Assembly (NCBI GenBank): GCA_000733355.1
Contig: JNVV01000036.1
Coordinates: 322,219 to 386,218, forward strand
From: Falciphora oryzae
Lineage: Eukaryota; Ascomycota; Sordariomycetes; Magnaporthales; Magnaporthaceae
DNA: 64,000 bases
Direction of reading: 5' to 3'
Part shown: positions 54,433 through 63,533 of the stretch, piece after piece
How positions within the stretch are numbered: position 1 is the first letter of the stretch
Layout: every line of letters begins with the position of its first letter
Made by a program: the position numbers and the translations under genes
Notes under the pieces: generated by a model
Told to the model about the DNA's origin: nothing
What the model saw: only the letters and a program-made list of their open reading frames with translations
The model's database searches: none

Positions 54433-54767
54433 CGTGGGGGTGGGGGAGCTTAGGGAGCAAGAAATGTCGGGTCGCAGTTGGTCTGAAGCCGTTGGTGAAG
54501 ATGGCCTACCAAGAACGCGTCTCTAAATGGCACTTCAACCCGCCATACGCGTCTTGGTGGGTCCCGTCCCTCGTCAACGTGGGGCAGCCGAGTCGCTCTT
54601 ATGCCTCAGGCATCAAGATCAAGCGCCGCCAAAGTGCTCCATCCAATATGGTGTGGCTGCATTTGGTGCCTCAATCCATCCGGCTCTGAAGCAATCGACG
54701 ACGACCTTTCGCGCCTTGCCGAACCCCGACAGCACGACATCGAGCCGTACAGCTGAGCGTCGCCACG
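54433..54767. promoter_or_regulatory. Shared divergent promoter of CSM3 and the complex I 21 kDa gene
   Basis: 335 nt between two opposing start codons; no gene present. Confidence 0.65.
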
Positions 54768-55628
54768 ATGTCGAACCAAAGTCCACCGACATTTGTTCCC
54801 TCCAAGGTCGCCAAGACCGACTACCCTGTGCGTACCGCCCTTCAATTGCTCCTCGATGGCGCCGCCCGCCCGCAGCCGACGACAATCCAGCCGATTGTGT
54901 GACCAGATGCGATCAATTGAGGCTAACCTAGCGTCCGAACCACCTACCGCTCCTGTCCTCGACTCTCACAACTCCAGCTTATCGACAACGACCCGTGGGT
55001 GCCCTCTTGGACCCGTCGTGTTTCCTCGGCCGAGAGTGGTCGCTGACTTGTTCGCCGCAGACACTTCAAGCGGGTTGTCAGCTATGCCCGCCCGTCCGAC
55101 TACGCAGCAGGCGCCACCGCCGCCGCCGCCGGCCCCGCGCTGCTCCTGGCCCTGGAGAAGTTCTCGCCGTCGTATGTTGGGAGGGGCGGCTTTGCGCCAG
55201 CCATGAGGCTATGCGGTGGCCTCGGCCTCGTTGGTGGCTTTTTCTACTTTTACACACGATCTAGTCGTATGTTACTGCCGTGCTGATGAGGCCAACCTGG
55301 GTGTGTGCCGCTGGAGGACAAAACGCTGACTTGGCCGTCCGCAGTGCGCTTCTACGGCATGTCGGAGAACCAGCGCGAGATCGACATGGACATGCGCGAG
55401 ATGGTGGCCAAGGTCAAGGCCGGCGAGCCCCTGTACGGCGAGTCCCGCCTGACCCCCAACATGCAGGGCGTCGCGGCGCGGCAGTCCCGCTATTCGACCC
55501 TCTTTATGGGCGCCATGCCCTGGTTCAACTTTGTCAACCACAACCAGCACGGCGTCGACACGGCAAAGTACTATCAGCAGGCGGAGCGGGAGCTGGAGGT
55601 TGAGCGCAACGGTGGAGGCAGCGCATGA
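54768..55628 (+). CDS. NADH:ubiquinone oxidoreductase 21 kDa subunit (NUXM type)
   Basis: Four exons: 54768-54827, 54978-54994 (17 nt), 55061-55266 and 55345-55628, 188 residues. The joined start reads FVPSKVAKTDYPLIDNDPHF, where LIDNDP comes from the 17-nt exon, then KRVVSYARPSDYAAGA, a block diagnostic of the fungal 20.9/21 kDa complex I subunit. One or two TM helices follow (GPALLLALEKF; LCGGLGLVGGFFYFYTRSS), then LRFYGMSENQREIDMDM and, near the end, MPWFNFVNHNQHGVDTAKYY. It is a supernumerary membrane-arm subunit of mitochondrial complex I. All junction phases agree (0, 2, 1), which makes the microexon credible. Confidence 0.92.
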
Positions 55629-56613
55629 GTGGGGGGCGGGTTGGGCGGAGAGGAGTCGGGACGCCTCTCGAGGCCGGCCTGCTCCTAGCTCTGTCTCGCA
55701 GGAGCTCTCCGGGAGGAGGCTCTTAGGCGACAAAGACGCCCTGGCTGGCAGCCGACCGGCTGCTTCCCAGGCGGATTGTGCGGCTGTGTGTGCAGGCTCG
55801 ACCGGGCGAGTGTGCTGTGCATAGATTACCGGGCGTTGGACCGCCGCGTCCGTGGTTGTCTCACTCGACGACTGCGCACGCATCCATGACGAGACTTTGT
55901 CTTGAATGGAACTCGGAGTGGCTATTGCTTGACATCATTTTTGTTTCTTGTGTTCCTCATGCGATGGGTTTTCCTGCCCTGATTCCATGTTGTAGCGTTG
56001 GTGGAAAACGCTGGAGTGCCTGTGCTGGCTGGCTTCACAAAGGCAACCAATCGCCAAGCCCAGCCTTTCAATGGGTGCTATTTGACGGCATGATTACGGC
56101 TGATGTGCCACCAGAGATGAGCAGCCAACGAGAAGCAGGCAGGCAGGCACAGAACGTAAGCACGAGTTAGACGACATCGCTCGCAGCCGCATTATCTTTT
56201 ATCACTCCTCTCGACGTCATCCGACAGAAATATTCCCTGGAAAGTTATCAAGAGCGGCTGACGTTGGTGGGATTGAGGGACGGATCGCTGAAATGAATTG
56301 AGCAGCCTGCTGAAGATCAGGCCCACCCACCATAACGTGGAAACACACGGAAAACCACTGACTCGCCAGGCACATAAACGCTGCAGCGGTGGAGCACAAA
56401 ACGGCAGCCATTGATCGGACGGACAAGGACCAGGGCACGTTGCTAGACCATGAGACAAAAGCTTTGGCCCCGGCAGTGGCGATTTGATTCGTCGTCAATT
56501 CATGCCCGTCGACTCCAGCTTCTGCTGCTCGGCGAGACTCCCCAGTCAAGCAGCAACACCACCTGAACCGCCTCTACACTCGCCGCATTTACTATCACCA
56601 CCACCACCACAAC
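55629..56613. other. Intergenic region upstream of the MDR oxidoreductase
   Basis: 985 nt, no gene recognised. A CACCACCACCACC stretch lies just before the ATG at 56614. Confidence 0.5.
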
Positions 56614-57714
56614 ATGGCAGAAACCACCACCACTCAACCCCAGACCACCATGCGTGGCTGGCAGGTGGCCACCCCCGGCCCCCTGGCCAAGAACCTGTGC
56701 CTCCGCGAGGACGCCCCCTACCCGTCGCAGCAGCTCAAGGAGAACCAGGTGCTCGTGCGGGTGGCTTTCGCCAGCATCAACCCCGCCGACTACAAGGTGC
56801 CCGAGCTCGGCCTGGCCGCCCGCGCCGTCCTCAAGCTGCCCAAGACCCTCGCCATGGACCTGAGCGGCCGCGTCGTCGCCGTGGGCCCCGGCTCGCAGCT
56901 CAAGCCCGGCACCCGCGTCGTCGGCCGCGTCGACCCCCTCCACGGCCCGGGAGGTCTGTCAGAGTATGTGGTTCTTGACCGCGACGGGTGCGTCCCTATC
57001 GGCGAGTCCGTCTCGCTCGAGCAGGCTGCCGGCGCTGGCACTGCTGGCCTGACTGCCTACCAGACCATCGTGCCCAACGTCAAGGAGGGCGCGCGCGTCT
57101 TCCTCAACGGCGGCACGGGCGGCACTGGGACCTTTGCGATCCAGATAGCAAAGGCTGCCGGCTGCCATGTGACCGTCTCTTGCTCCACGGCCAAGGTGGA
57201 CCTGTGCAGGGGGCTGGGGGCCGACGAGGTCGTCGACTACAAGACGACGGATCTGGTCAAGCATCTGCAGGGGCAAGGGCCTGTGTACGACCTTGCCGTC
57301 GACTTTGGTAAGTTCCGCTTTGAGTGCCGAACCTGTTCCGGGTCAACTACTGACAAGAAACCTGCTCCAGTGGGCACGCCCTCCAATCTGTACAAGGCCG
57401 CGGACGTCTACCTCAAGCCGGCCGCCAAGTTCGTCATGGTTGCCGGCGGCCCGGGCCTTGCCGGCGCTGCGGGCACTGCCCGGAACATCTTCCTTCCGGG
57501 CTTCCTGGGTGGCGGGAAGCACAAGTTCGACGTCTACATGACCAAGAGCAAGCACGACGACCTGGCTCAGCTGGCAAAGTGGATGGAAGAGGGAAAGGTC
57601 AAGACGGTTGTTCACAAGGTGTTTCCCTTTGATCAGACCCCGCAGGCCTTTGAGGAGCTCAAGAAGGGAGTCGCTACGGGCAAGGTCATTGTCCGGGTAG
57701 GCGAGGAGGCTTAA
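56614..57714 (+). CDS. Medium-chain dehydrogenase/reductase (quinone oxidoreductase-like)
   Basis: Two exons: 56614-57307 and 57371-57714, 345 residues. The catalytic GroES-like domain runs from RGWQVATPG to about 150 (LVRVAFASINPADYKVPELG). The Rossmann domain carries the NADP(H) motif FLNGGTGGTGTFAIQIAKAAG, then ADEVVDYKTTD and YDLAVDFVGTPS (across the intron). The Cys and His zinc ligands of alcohol dehydrogenases are absent, so this is the zinc-independent quinone oxidoreductase or enoyl-reductase branch, probably cytosolic. The intron (63 nt, GTAAGT, CAACTACTGAC branch, CCAG) is a multiple of three and has no stop, so retention would add 21 residues inside the Rossmann fold. An AATAAA lies 100 nt after the stop. 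The substrate is unknown. Confidence 0.9.
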   Translation: MAETTTTQPQTTMRGWQVATPGPLAKNLCLREDAPYPSQQLKENQVLVRVAFASINPADYKVPELGLAARAVLKLPKTLAMDLSGRVVAVGPGSQLKPGTRVVGRVDPLHGPGGLSEYVVLDRDGCVPIGESVSLEQAAGAGTAGLTAYQTIVPNVKEGARVFLNGGTGGTGTFAIQIAKAAGCHVTVSCSTAKVDLCRGLGADEVVDYKTTDLVKHLQGQGPVYDLAVDFGKFRFECRTCSGSTTDKKPAPVGTPSNLYKAADVYLKPAAKFVMVAGGPGLAGAAGTARNIFLPGFLGGGKHKFDVYMTKSKHDDLAQLAKWMEEGKVKTVVHKVFPFDQTPQAFEELKKGVATGKVIVRVGEEA

Positions 57715-57814
57715 GTGTGTCGGGGTGCTTGAATGCTGTATATGACGAATGATGGTTTTCTGGTGGTTTGTCTATTGATATCTATTCCTTGCGCGGGTAG
57801 TTGTGGCTGGCGGT

Positions 57815-57820
57815 AATAAA
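57815..57820 (+). terminator. Probable poly(A) signal of the MDR gene
   Basis: AATAAA, 100 nt after the stop codon. Confidence 0.5.
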
Positions 57821-58006
57821 TTGAGGGCTTTGATGCCAAAGATGAGCGTGAATTGGGCACCGCTTCGATACTATCGCTCGTTCAAGCTTCTATCAAAAGT
57901 CAGGACTCATAGGACAAGTTCATTGGTGGCTTCTCATCTGACATGGACGGAAGACTGTCCAAGGACACAGGCTGCGAGTTCTTACAAAAGACCGATTAGC
58001 TCGGAC

Positions 58007-58027
58007 TTTTTTTTTTTTTTTTTTTTT
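58007..58027. repeat. Poly-T run (21 nt)
   Basis: T21 between two convergent 3' ends. Confidence 0.95.
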
Positions 58028-58262
58028 ATGACTGTTATCAGTTTCGGGTCACACACTTGTTTGAAAGGTTTGGCAAGGTGCGCATTGAGCTCGGCATAAT
58101 CACAGCTAACCCCTTTTCCTCAGGGGTTAATCCATCAAAAACGCTCACGAGCATTTGTAGTGTTGCTATGTGTCGCTGCTATGTACTGAAAGGAGAGTTT
58201 GAGACGACAAAAAATAAAATAAAACTATCAACGTGATTCCCCCACTCACCTCATCGTTTCCT

Positions 58263-59387
58263 CTAGCACCCGGCGTAGATGCTCTGAGCAAACAGGGCGT
58301 ACGTGTCGGCATGACGAAGGTTCTGAGCAGCACTCAGACGTTGAACAGCAGCGTAGCCATAAACACCAAAGTCGTCCGTCCCGGCGACCTGCCGAAGGTG
58401 CGTGACCTCGTGCAGCGTCGTTGTGGCCTGGTCCTGGGCGTGGCAGGTCCTGCTGAGGGCGGGCAGGCCCGTGTAGTACAGGTTGCAGTTGACCATGATG
58501 GACGAGCTCGGCTGCGTGTAGGCCAGCACGCCGCTCTGGCACGCGCTCAGGACGTCGGTGCAGTAGTAGCGGCTGTTGCCGCCCGTGGCGCTGCCACACT
58601 CGGAGGCAACGCGGCCAAACACCTGGGCGACGGTGCTGCGGGTCGACGAGCTGCTCGACTTGAAGTACTCGGTCATCTTGGCGGCGGAGCCCGAGGCGGC
58701 GACCTGGGACGCCTGCGCGGCCAGCGAGCGGCAGGCGCTGACGGCGTTGGTGGTGGCGGTGCGGCGGGCGCCCGTGCAGCCGGACTGGACGGCCGTGCGC
58801 TTCTGGATGTGCTCGTGGAAGTCGCGGCGGACCTTGGCGGCGGCGGCGCCGTCGACGGTTGCGGTCACCGTGTTGCTGGAGAAGGGCACGGCGCCCGAGA
58901 TGTCGCTGGAGTCGGCCGCTGCGTACGAGAAGGCGCCGACCGAGGTGATGGCGAAGGGGCCACCCGCGCTGAGGTCGTGGACGGCGGCGACGTCGAACTG
59001 CGTCGACAGGGTCTCGCCGGCCTTGATGGTCACGAAGGCGTCCTCGGGCAGGCCGTGCGCGGCGATGGTGAGGCGGAGGCCGTCGAACTGGACCTTGGAG
59101 TCTGTGGTTGTCAGTCAGTACAGCATATAGAGATTGTTGGTAGAATCAAGGAGCAAAAACCTACTGGAGGCGGTGATCTCGGTCTTCTCCACGACCTGGG
59201 GGTCCAGGATGGAGCCCGTCTTGAGCAGCTTGAGGGCCTCGTTGCCGCTGTTGGTGATGGTGGCCTTGACCTCGCTGTTGCCCACGACCTCGATGGCGAC
59301 GGACAGCAGCGGCTCGCGCTTGGCCAGGTCGACGGCGACGCCGCTGACCAGCGAGACGAGGAGGGAGGCGATGGCGAGGTACTGCAT
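58263..59387 (-). CDS. Deuterolysin (M35 neutral zinc metalloprotease), secreted
   Basis: Two exons: 59387-59165 and 59101-58263, 353 residues, the usual length of fungal deuterolysins; intron 63 nt, phase 1. A signal peptide (YLAIASLLVSLVSGVAV) ends near residue 19. The propeptide sandwich (LLSVAIEVVGNSEVKATI ... GETLSTQFDVAAVHDLS) runs to a KR dibasic site at about residues 178-179 (HIQKRTAVQSGC), giving a mature enzyme of about 174 residues. The active site is HEVTH (His305, Glu306, His309), followed by GTDDFGVYGYAAV, which supplies the aspzincin Asp ligand and the GxYGY turn. Six Cys of the mature part can form the known disulfides. It is an extracellular protease for basic proteins. A TATA box lies about 90 nt upstream. 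Confidence 0.95.
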
Positions 59388-61239
59388 CTTGGCTGTCTGC
59401 GGGTGGGAGGGTGGGAGACGGGGGGCTGGTGAGAGGGGTCGGAAGGTCGGTCCTCAGGGGGAGTCGCTCGAGCCCCTTTATAGACGTGTGTCGAGATGCC
59501 TTGGGGAGACAAGACATACCGACCGCACGGTCTTGATGCCGTCGTTTCCCCTTCCAAGCCGAGGCTGGCGCCAAGGATGGGGGTGGCATCGGCCAGCTAG
59601 CTAAGCTATACGGGATTAGGAAGATGCTAAGACTGCCGCTGGATGTGGCTGTTTCGTGCGGAGCGGCGTGATCCATGACATCGGGGGAACTACCAGCCCA
59701 ACTCCGACCCAAGACGGGCCAGCATTCCGCGTTTGTAAGGTGGCTCGGGAGCGGGTGGTTGAGTCGGCTGCGAGGATTGGCTGCAGATTGTCGATCGCCG
59801 GTTGCATGATGGACGAGAGGCCGGCCAGAAGGGCCTGATGCTGGTGGCTGGCCTTGAGGCCTGGGGGCTTCTGTTCCAGAGGAGGAAGGAGACGATGCTG
59901 GCGAGAGTGGTCTGACTGAGGTCCCGGACAGCTCTCTGGCCTGTGTACCCTACTGCTCTGCACACCTGTAGGAGGTGAGGCTTTCAGGAAGCCAGACTCT
60001 TGCAGCTCTGTCCGTAGACATCGCCCCCGCCCCGACTCCCGCGAGGTGGGATTCCCAGGGGCCAGGATCCCATCGCCCTCCCGGCCCTGTTCTAATCCAA
60101 GTCTGGAGCCGAGCGGATCGTTTCCGGATCCGGCCAAAGGCTCCGGCGGTCGCAGCTGGGGCATCGATGGAGTGAGTGTCTTTGCTTGGCGAAGCGTGGC
60201 GGATCAGGTGGCGGCGTGGAAGCTTGATTGGAGGATCGGGATTTCTCCTTTTACGAAGCGGCCAGCTCGCCCAGGAACCAACGAACTGCTGCATAAAGAC
60301 GCCAATCTTGCTGTCGACCAGTGCCGTCTGCCGTCTTGCTGCTACCGGCCTTCCTGTTCGGGCTTGTGTGGGAGGGGGATGGATTTGGTCCAGCCAACCA
60401 GCCTCAGACGACACGGCGATGTGTCTTGGCCAGGTCCCCGCGATCTGGGAGGCTGGCTGGGCACGTTTCAGTACACCGAGGAGGATTCCAGCTTGAGTGT
60501 TGTTATATCTAGGCGGCATATACCTCGCGTGTTTTTGAGGGCCGGCTGGAATCTCCCATCAGCCACACGGGGCGCCTCCTGGCCTGCTTCTCGAATGTCG
60601 ACGACGTCATTGAGCTTGCTTGCGGCCTCAAAGCGACGTTCCTGTCTGGGAAAAAGCCCCGCGGCATCACCGCGGAAAAGGGAGGTGGTAACAACCAAGG
60701 GAGGTTCTGCCATCTGTGCCTGTCTCCCATTCCACCTGCACATGCTCTGTAGCCGTGTTGGTGATGCGGGAGTCTACAAGCCACCAAAGCCGGCTGTCGG
60801 CGCGGATCTTTGCACGAAACCTAGGTACCCGTGCTTAGATAGCATCGAGAATGAATCAGAGGCAACTCGCGGTTCGGTCCGGGGTCTCAGGCGGCGGGAG
60901 TAATTTAACCTGGCTACCCTTCCGATGAGAGACGGGCAGCCAGGTATTGGACTCCAAACATCTGACCTGCCTGATCCGGAAAGGTGGCCGGTGGAGAATG
61001 ACGGCACCATCACGACGCGGCCTCCTGGTCCGGTGTGGGTGTGGTCTTATCGCAGTCATGCATTGTCATGCGGGGTCGCGACGCGACGTCGGGGAGTGCA
61101 AAAGAACGCTAGGCACTCTCCAATCCGTCTTTCTGCATCTGCATCTGCAGTCGAGGACTGCACCAAAGTAACACCCCTAGCGGCACTATCGCATCCAGTC
61201 CCATCTCGAGAATCCAGCGCATATTCCCCCTGCCGGTCC
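59388..61239. promoter_or_regulatory. Divergent intergenic region (1.9 kb)
   Basis: Between deuterolysin and the small anchored protein. It contains the deuterolysin TATA box. Long overlapping frames around 59950-60900 show no domain I know. Confidence 0.5.
59475..59482 (-). promoter_or_regulatory. TATA box of the deuterolysin gene
   Basis: TATAAAGG on the minus strand, 88 nt before the ATG, at a usual spacing for a regulated fungal secreted-enzyme gene. Confidence 0.5.
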
Positions 61240-61860
61240 ATGTCCGTCTGGCCCCGGACCCCCACCCGCCCCGTCTTCCTCCTCGTTGCCGTTTTGGCCC
61301 TCCTCCTGCTCCTGCGCCGCCAGACCACCGACACGCCGCTCCTCGGCCGCAGCAGCACCACCACCATGGCCTCCCCCGACGTCCTCTCCAAGCTGTCCGT
61401 CTCGGTGCGCCAGTCGTCCGCCTCGCCGCCGACGCTGGCCGTCAAGGTCACCAACGGCAACGACATGCCCGTCACCGTCCTGACCTGGGACACCCCGCTC
61501 GACCCGGCCGCTCTGTCCCTCGGCGTCGTGCAAATCACCCCCGCCGGAGCCGCCGCCCCGCTGGAGCTGCCCACCATCATGTTCCGTCGCATCATGCCGC
61601 CGGGTCCCGAGTCCCTGGAGACCCTGGAGGCCGGGGCGGCCGTGGAGCGCGAGATTGTGCTTAGGGGGGCCGTGGTGCCCGAGGATAAGCTGTTTGGCAC
61701 GGGCGAGCCGGCCCGCGTGACACTCAAGGGCAGGTGGACCAGCGTCTGGCTCAAGCGCCAGGCCGACATCAGCGCCGACTCACTCGAGAAGATGAGCGGT
61801 GCCGGCGATGCAGTTGAAGGGGATTTTGAGTCCAACGAGACGGAGGTCAAGAAGACATAG
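61240..61860 (+). CDS. Small conserved fungal protein with a deuterolysin-propeptide-like sandwich
   Basis: A single exon of 206 residues from ATG 61240, or 164 residues from the in-frame ATG at 61366. The longer form has an N-terminal hydrophobic anchor (FLLVAVLALLLLL) after Arg and Pro. The conserved part starts LSKLSVSVRQSSASPPTLAV and includes VTVLTWDTPLDPAALSLG and IMPPGPESLETLEAGAAVER, then VTLKGRWTSVW. This pattern (beta strands, a TxLDP turn, an EAG-type turn) is common in uncharacterised fungal proteins and resembles the propeptide of M35 proteases such as the one 1.9 kb away. No protease domain is present. The function is unknown; a binding or inhibitory role towards the protease is only a hypothesis. 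A (GA)24 repeat starts 39 nt after the stop. Confidence 0.72.
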   Translation: MSVWPRTPTRPVFLLVAVLALLLLLRRQTTDTPLLGRSSTTTMASPDVLSKLSVSVRQSSASPPTLAVKVTNGNDMPVTVLTWDTPLDPAALSLGVVQITPAGAAAPLELPTIMFRRIMPPGPESLETLEAGAAVEREIVLRGAVVPEDKLFGTGEPARVTLKGRWTSVWLKRQADISADSLEKMSGAGDAVEGDFESNETEVKKT

Positions 61861-61895
61861 AGACGGCGTGCTGATGGGACACTGTGAGAGGAACT

Positions 61896-61949
<54 letters not shown>

Positions 61950-62246
61950 GATTTGGTTCTCTTGTGTATCTAGGCCCCATAGATGCATGCCCTTGCAGGT
62001 GACCTAGTCTCCAGGAACAGATGAAGTGTGACGGCTAGGTGTGGCAGGTATTGCCTCGACGAAAGCACGTAAACACGAGAATGCCGCCCATCAAGACTAT
62101 ATCTACATGGTGAGAAATCCAGTGAACGCCAGAGGGATTGCCGTGGGTACCTTCCGGTCCTCATGGGACGATGCAGAGAAGAAAAGCAGGAAATACAAAT
62201 CGAGAGAAAGAAAAGGGAGAAGGCACAAAGACCCAAACCACATTCC
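61861..62246. other. Convergent intergenic region with a GA microsatellite
   Basis: 386 nt without a gene; the GA repeat fills 61899-61947. Confidence 0.6.
61899..61947. repeat. (GA)24 microsatellite
   Basis: 49 nt of perfect GA repeat in the 3' flank of the gene ending at 61860. Confidence 0.97.
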
Positions 62247-63533
62247 CTACGGGAGCTCGGCCACAGGAGTAAGGGCCCCATTCCTGTTGACGTTCTGAGG
62301 TTGTGCGTTGCTGCCACCAGGAACCAGCGCCGCAGGGACAAGTGAAGGGTCAGGGCGATAGGGACGGTACGTGCCCTGCTGCTCTGGGGACGACGACGGC
62401 GGGCCCGGGGCGGGCGAACCGGGGCTGCCTTGGTGCTCGCTTCCATGCAGCTCGCTGCGCATGCTCCACGGCCTGGCGGCGCTCGCACTCAGCTCCGACA
62501 CGGCGGGGGTGAGAGGGCTCTGCATGACGTTCTGGGTGGTGTGGGCTCCGCCGGCTGCGTCGCTATAGCGGTCGAATCCGGGATGCGTCTTGGAGTCGAA
62601 GCCGCCGCCGCCCCGCTCTCCGCTGTCGAGGCCGTGGTGCGGCGCGTGCGGGTCGAAGACGCTGGTGTGCTTGGGGCCGCCGCCGCCGAGCTCGCTGGCT
62701 GCGTCGGCCTTGGCCTGTCTGCGCCGCTTGAGGAAGAAGAAGAGGAGAGCGGCGAGGGCGGCCAGGCCAGCGACGGCGACGGCGGCTCCGATGCCGGCTT
62801 TGGCGCCAGTCGAGAGATCGCTGGCGGGCTGGGGGAGGAGGTCGGCAGAGGGAAAGGTCTCGACGGGGACGGCACCGCCACCTGTGCCAGTTGTTAAGGG
62901 AGTGGACAGCGGGACGGAGCTGGAAAGGGCCGTGGATTGGCCATTGATGGTGGTGGGGACAACGATGACCTGTGGCGATGGGTAGTGGTCGGCTTCGAAA
63001 CTGATGCGGGAGCCGGTAGTCCTGGGGAGGCTGGCGATGCGCTCCAGGACCGACTTGTCCTTGAAGGCGATGGTTCGAGGCTCGTCGGGGCAGAAGCAGG
63101 GGTCGCCGGAGCGCAGGGTGCTGGAGCCGCCCTTGCGGCAGGCGAACCACTCCTCGGATGTGCTGTTGCAGTAGGCAAGGCCGGTCCAGGGCTCGTCTGG
63201 GGAGGAGGCGGTTAGCTGCCTGCTCTGGGTCTCATGTGTCTGAGGAGAGGGGAAGAGGAGGAGAAGAGCTGGGGCAAACTCACTGGCCAGGCCGGGCTTG
63301 ACCGGGCACTTGTCGTCGCGGTAGGCGGGATCGGTGCAGCCAGCCAGGTACGTCTGCTTGAACTGGGAGTTGAAGCAGGCGTTGGAGGAGAGGCAGAAAT
63401 CAGCAGCGCTGCAGCACGTCTGGCGGCCGATGGCGTCATTGCCGCATGGTATGAAGCTCGAGTGGGATCGCTTGCCGGCGGCGAAGAAGCAGCTTCCGTT
63501 GGAGATGTAGGGGTCGATGATGGGGGAGGCCAT
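62247..63533 (-). CDS. Cys-rich single-TM surface protein (type III topology)
   Basis: Two exons: 63533-63284 and 63196-62247, 399 residues. The ectodomain (1-215) starts without a signal peptide and has many Cys in a conserved order: NGSCFFAAGK, FIPCGNDAIG, QTCCSAADFCLSSNACF, YLAGCTDPAY, DKCPVKPG, LAYCNSTSEEWFAC and DPCFCPDEPRTIAF. This family is frequent in Sordariomycetes and its function is not known. A Ser/Thr-rich stalk leads to one TM helix (about 240-265, AGIGAAVAVAGLAALAALLFFFL), then a stop-transfer KRRRQ and a long disordered cytosolic tail. It is probably a plasma-membrane protein facing the wall. The 87-nt intron is a multiple of three without a stop in frame; its consensus (GTGAGT, GCTAACC branch, CCAG) and the family sequence GLANEPWTGLAYC argue that it is removed. 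Confidence 0.85.
   Translation of the reverse strand: MASPIIDPYISNGSCFFAAGKRSHSSFIPCGNDAIGRQTCCSAADFCLSSNACFNSQFKQTYLAGCTDPAYRDDKCPVKPGLASEFAPALLLLFPSPQTHETQSRQLTASSPDEPWTGLAYCNSTSEEWFACRKGGSSTLRSGDPCFCPDEPRTIAFKDKSVLERIASLPRTTGSRISFEADHYPSPQVIVVPTTINGQSTALSSSVPLSTPLTTGTGGGAVPVETFPSADLLPQPASDLSTGAKAGIGAAVAVAGLAALAALLFFFLKRRRQAKADAASELGGGGPKHTSVFDPHAPHHGLDSGERGGGGFDSKTHPGFDRYSDAAGGAHTTQNVMQSPLTPAVSELSASAARPWSMRSELHGSEHQGSPGSPAPGPPSSSPEQQGTYRPYRPDPSLVPAALVPGGSNAQPQNVNRNGALTPVAELP

Larger units (their letters stand above)
57715..58262. other. Convergent intergenic region
   Basis: Contains the AATAAA of the MDR gene and a T21 run (58007-58027). No gene seen. Confidence 0.5.

Noticed and set aside
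60046..60903. A 285-codon frame between deuterolysin and the small anchored protein
   Set aside because: No recognisable domain, mixed codon use, and an overlapping antisense frame of similar quality.
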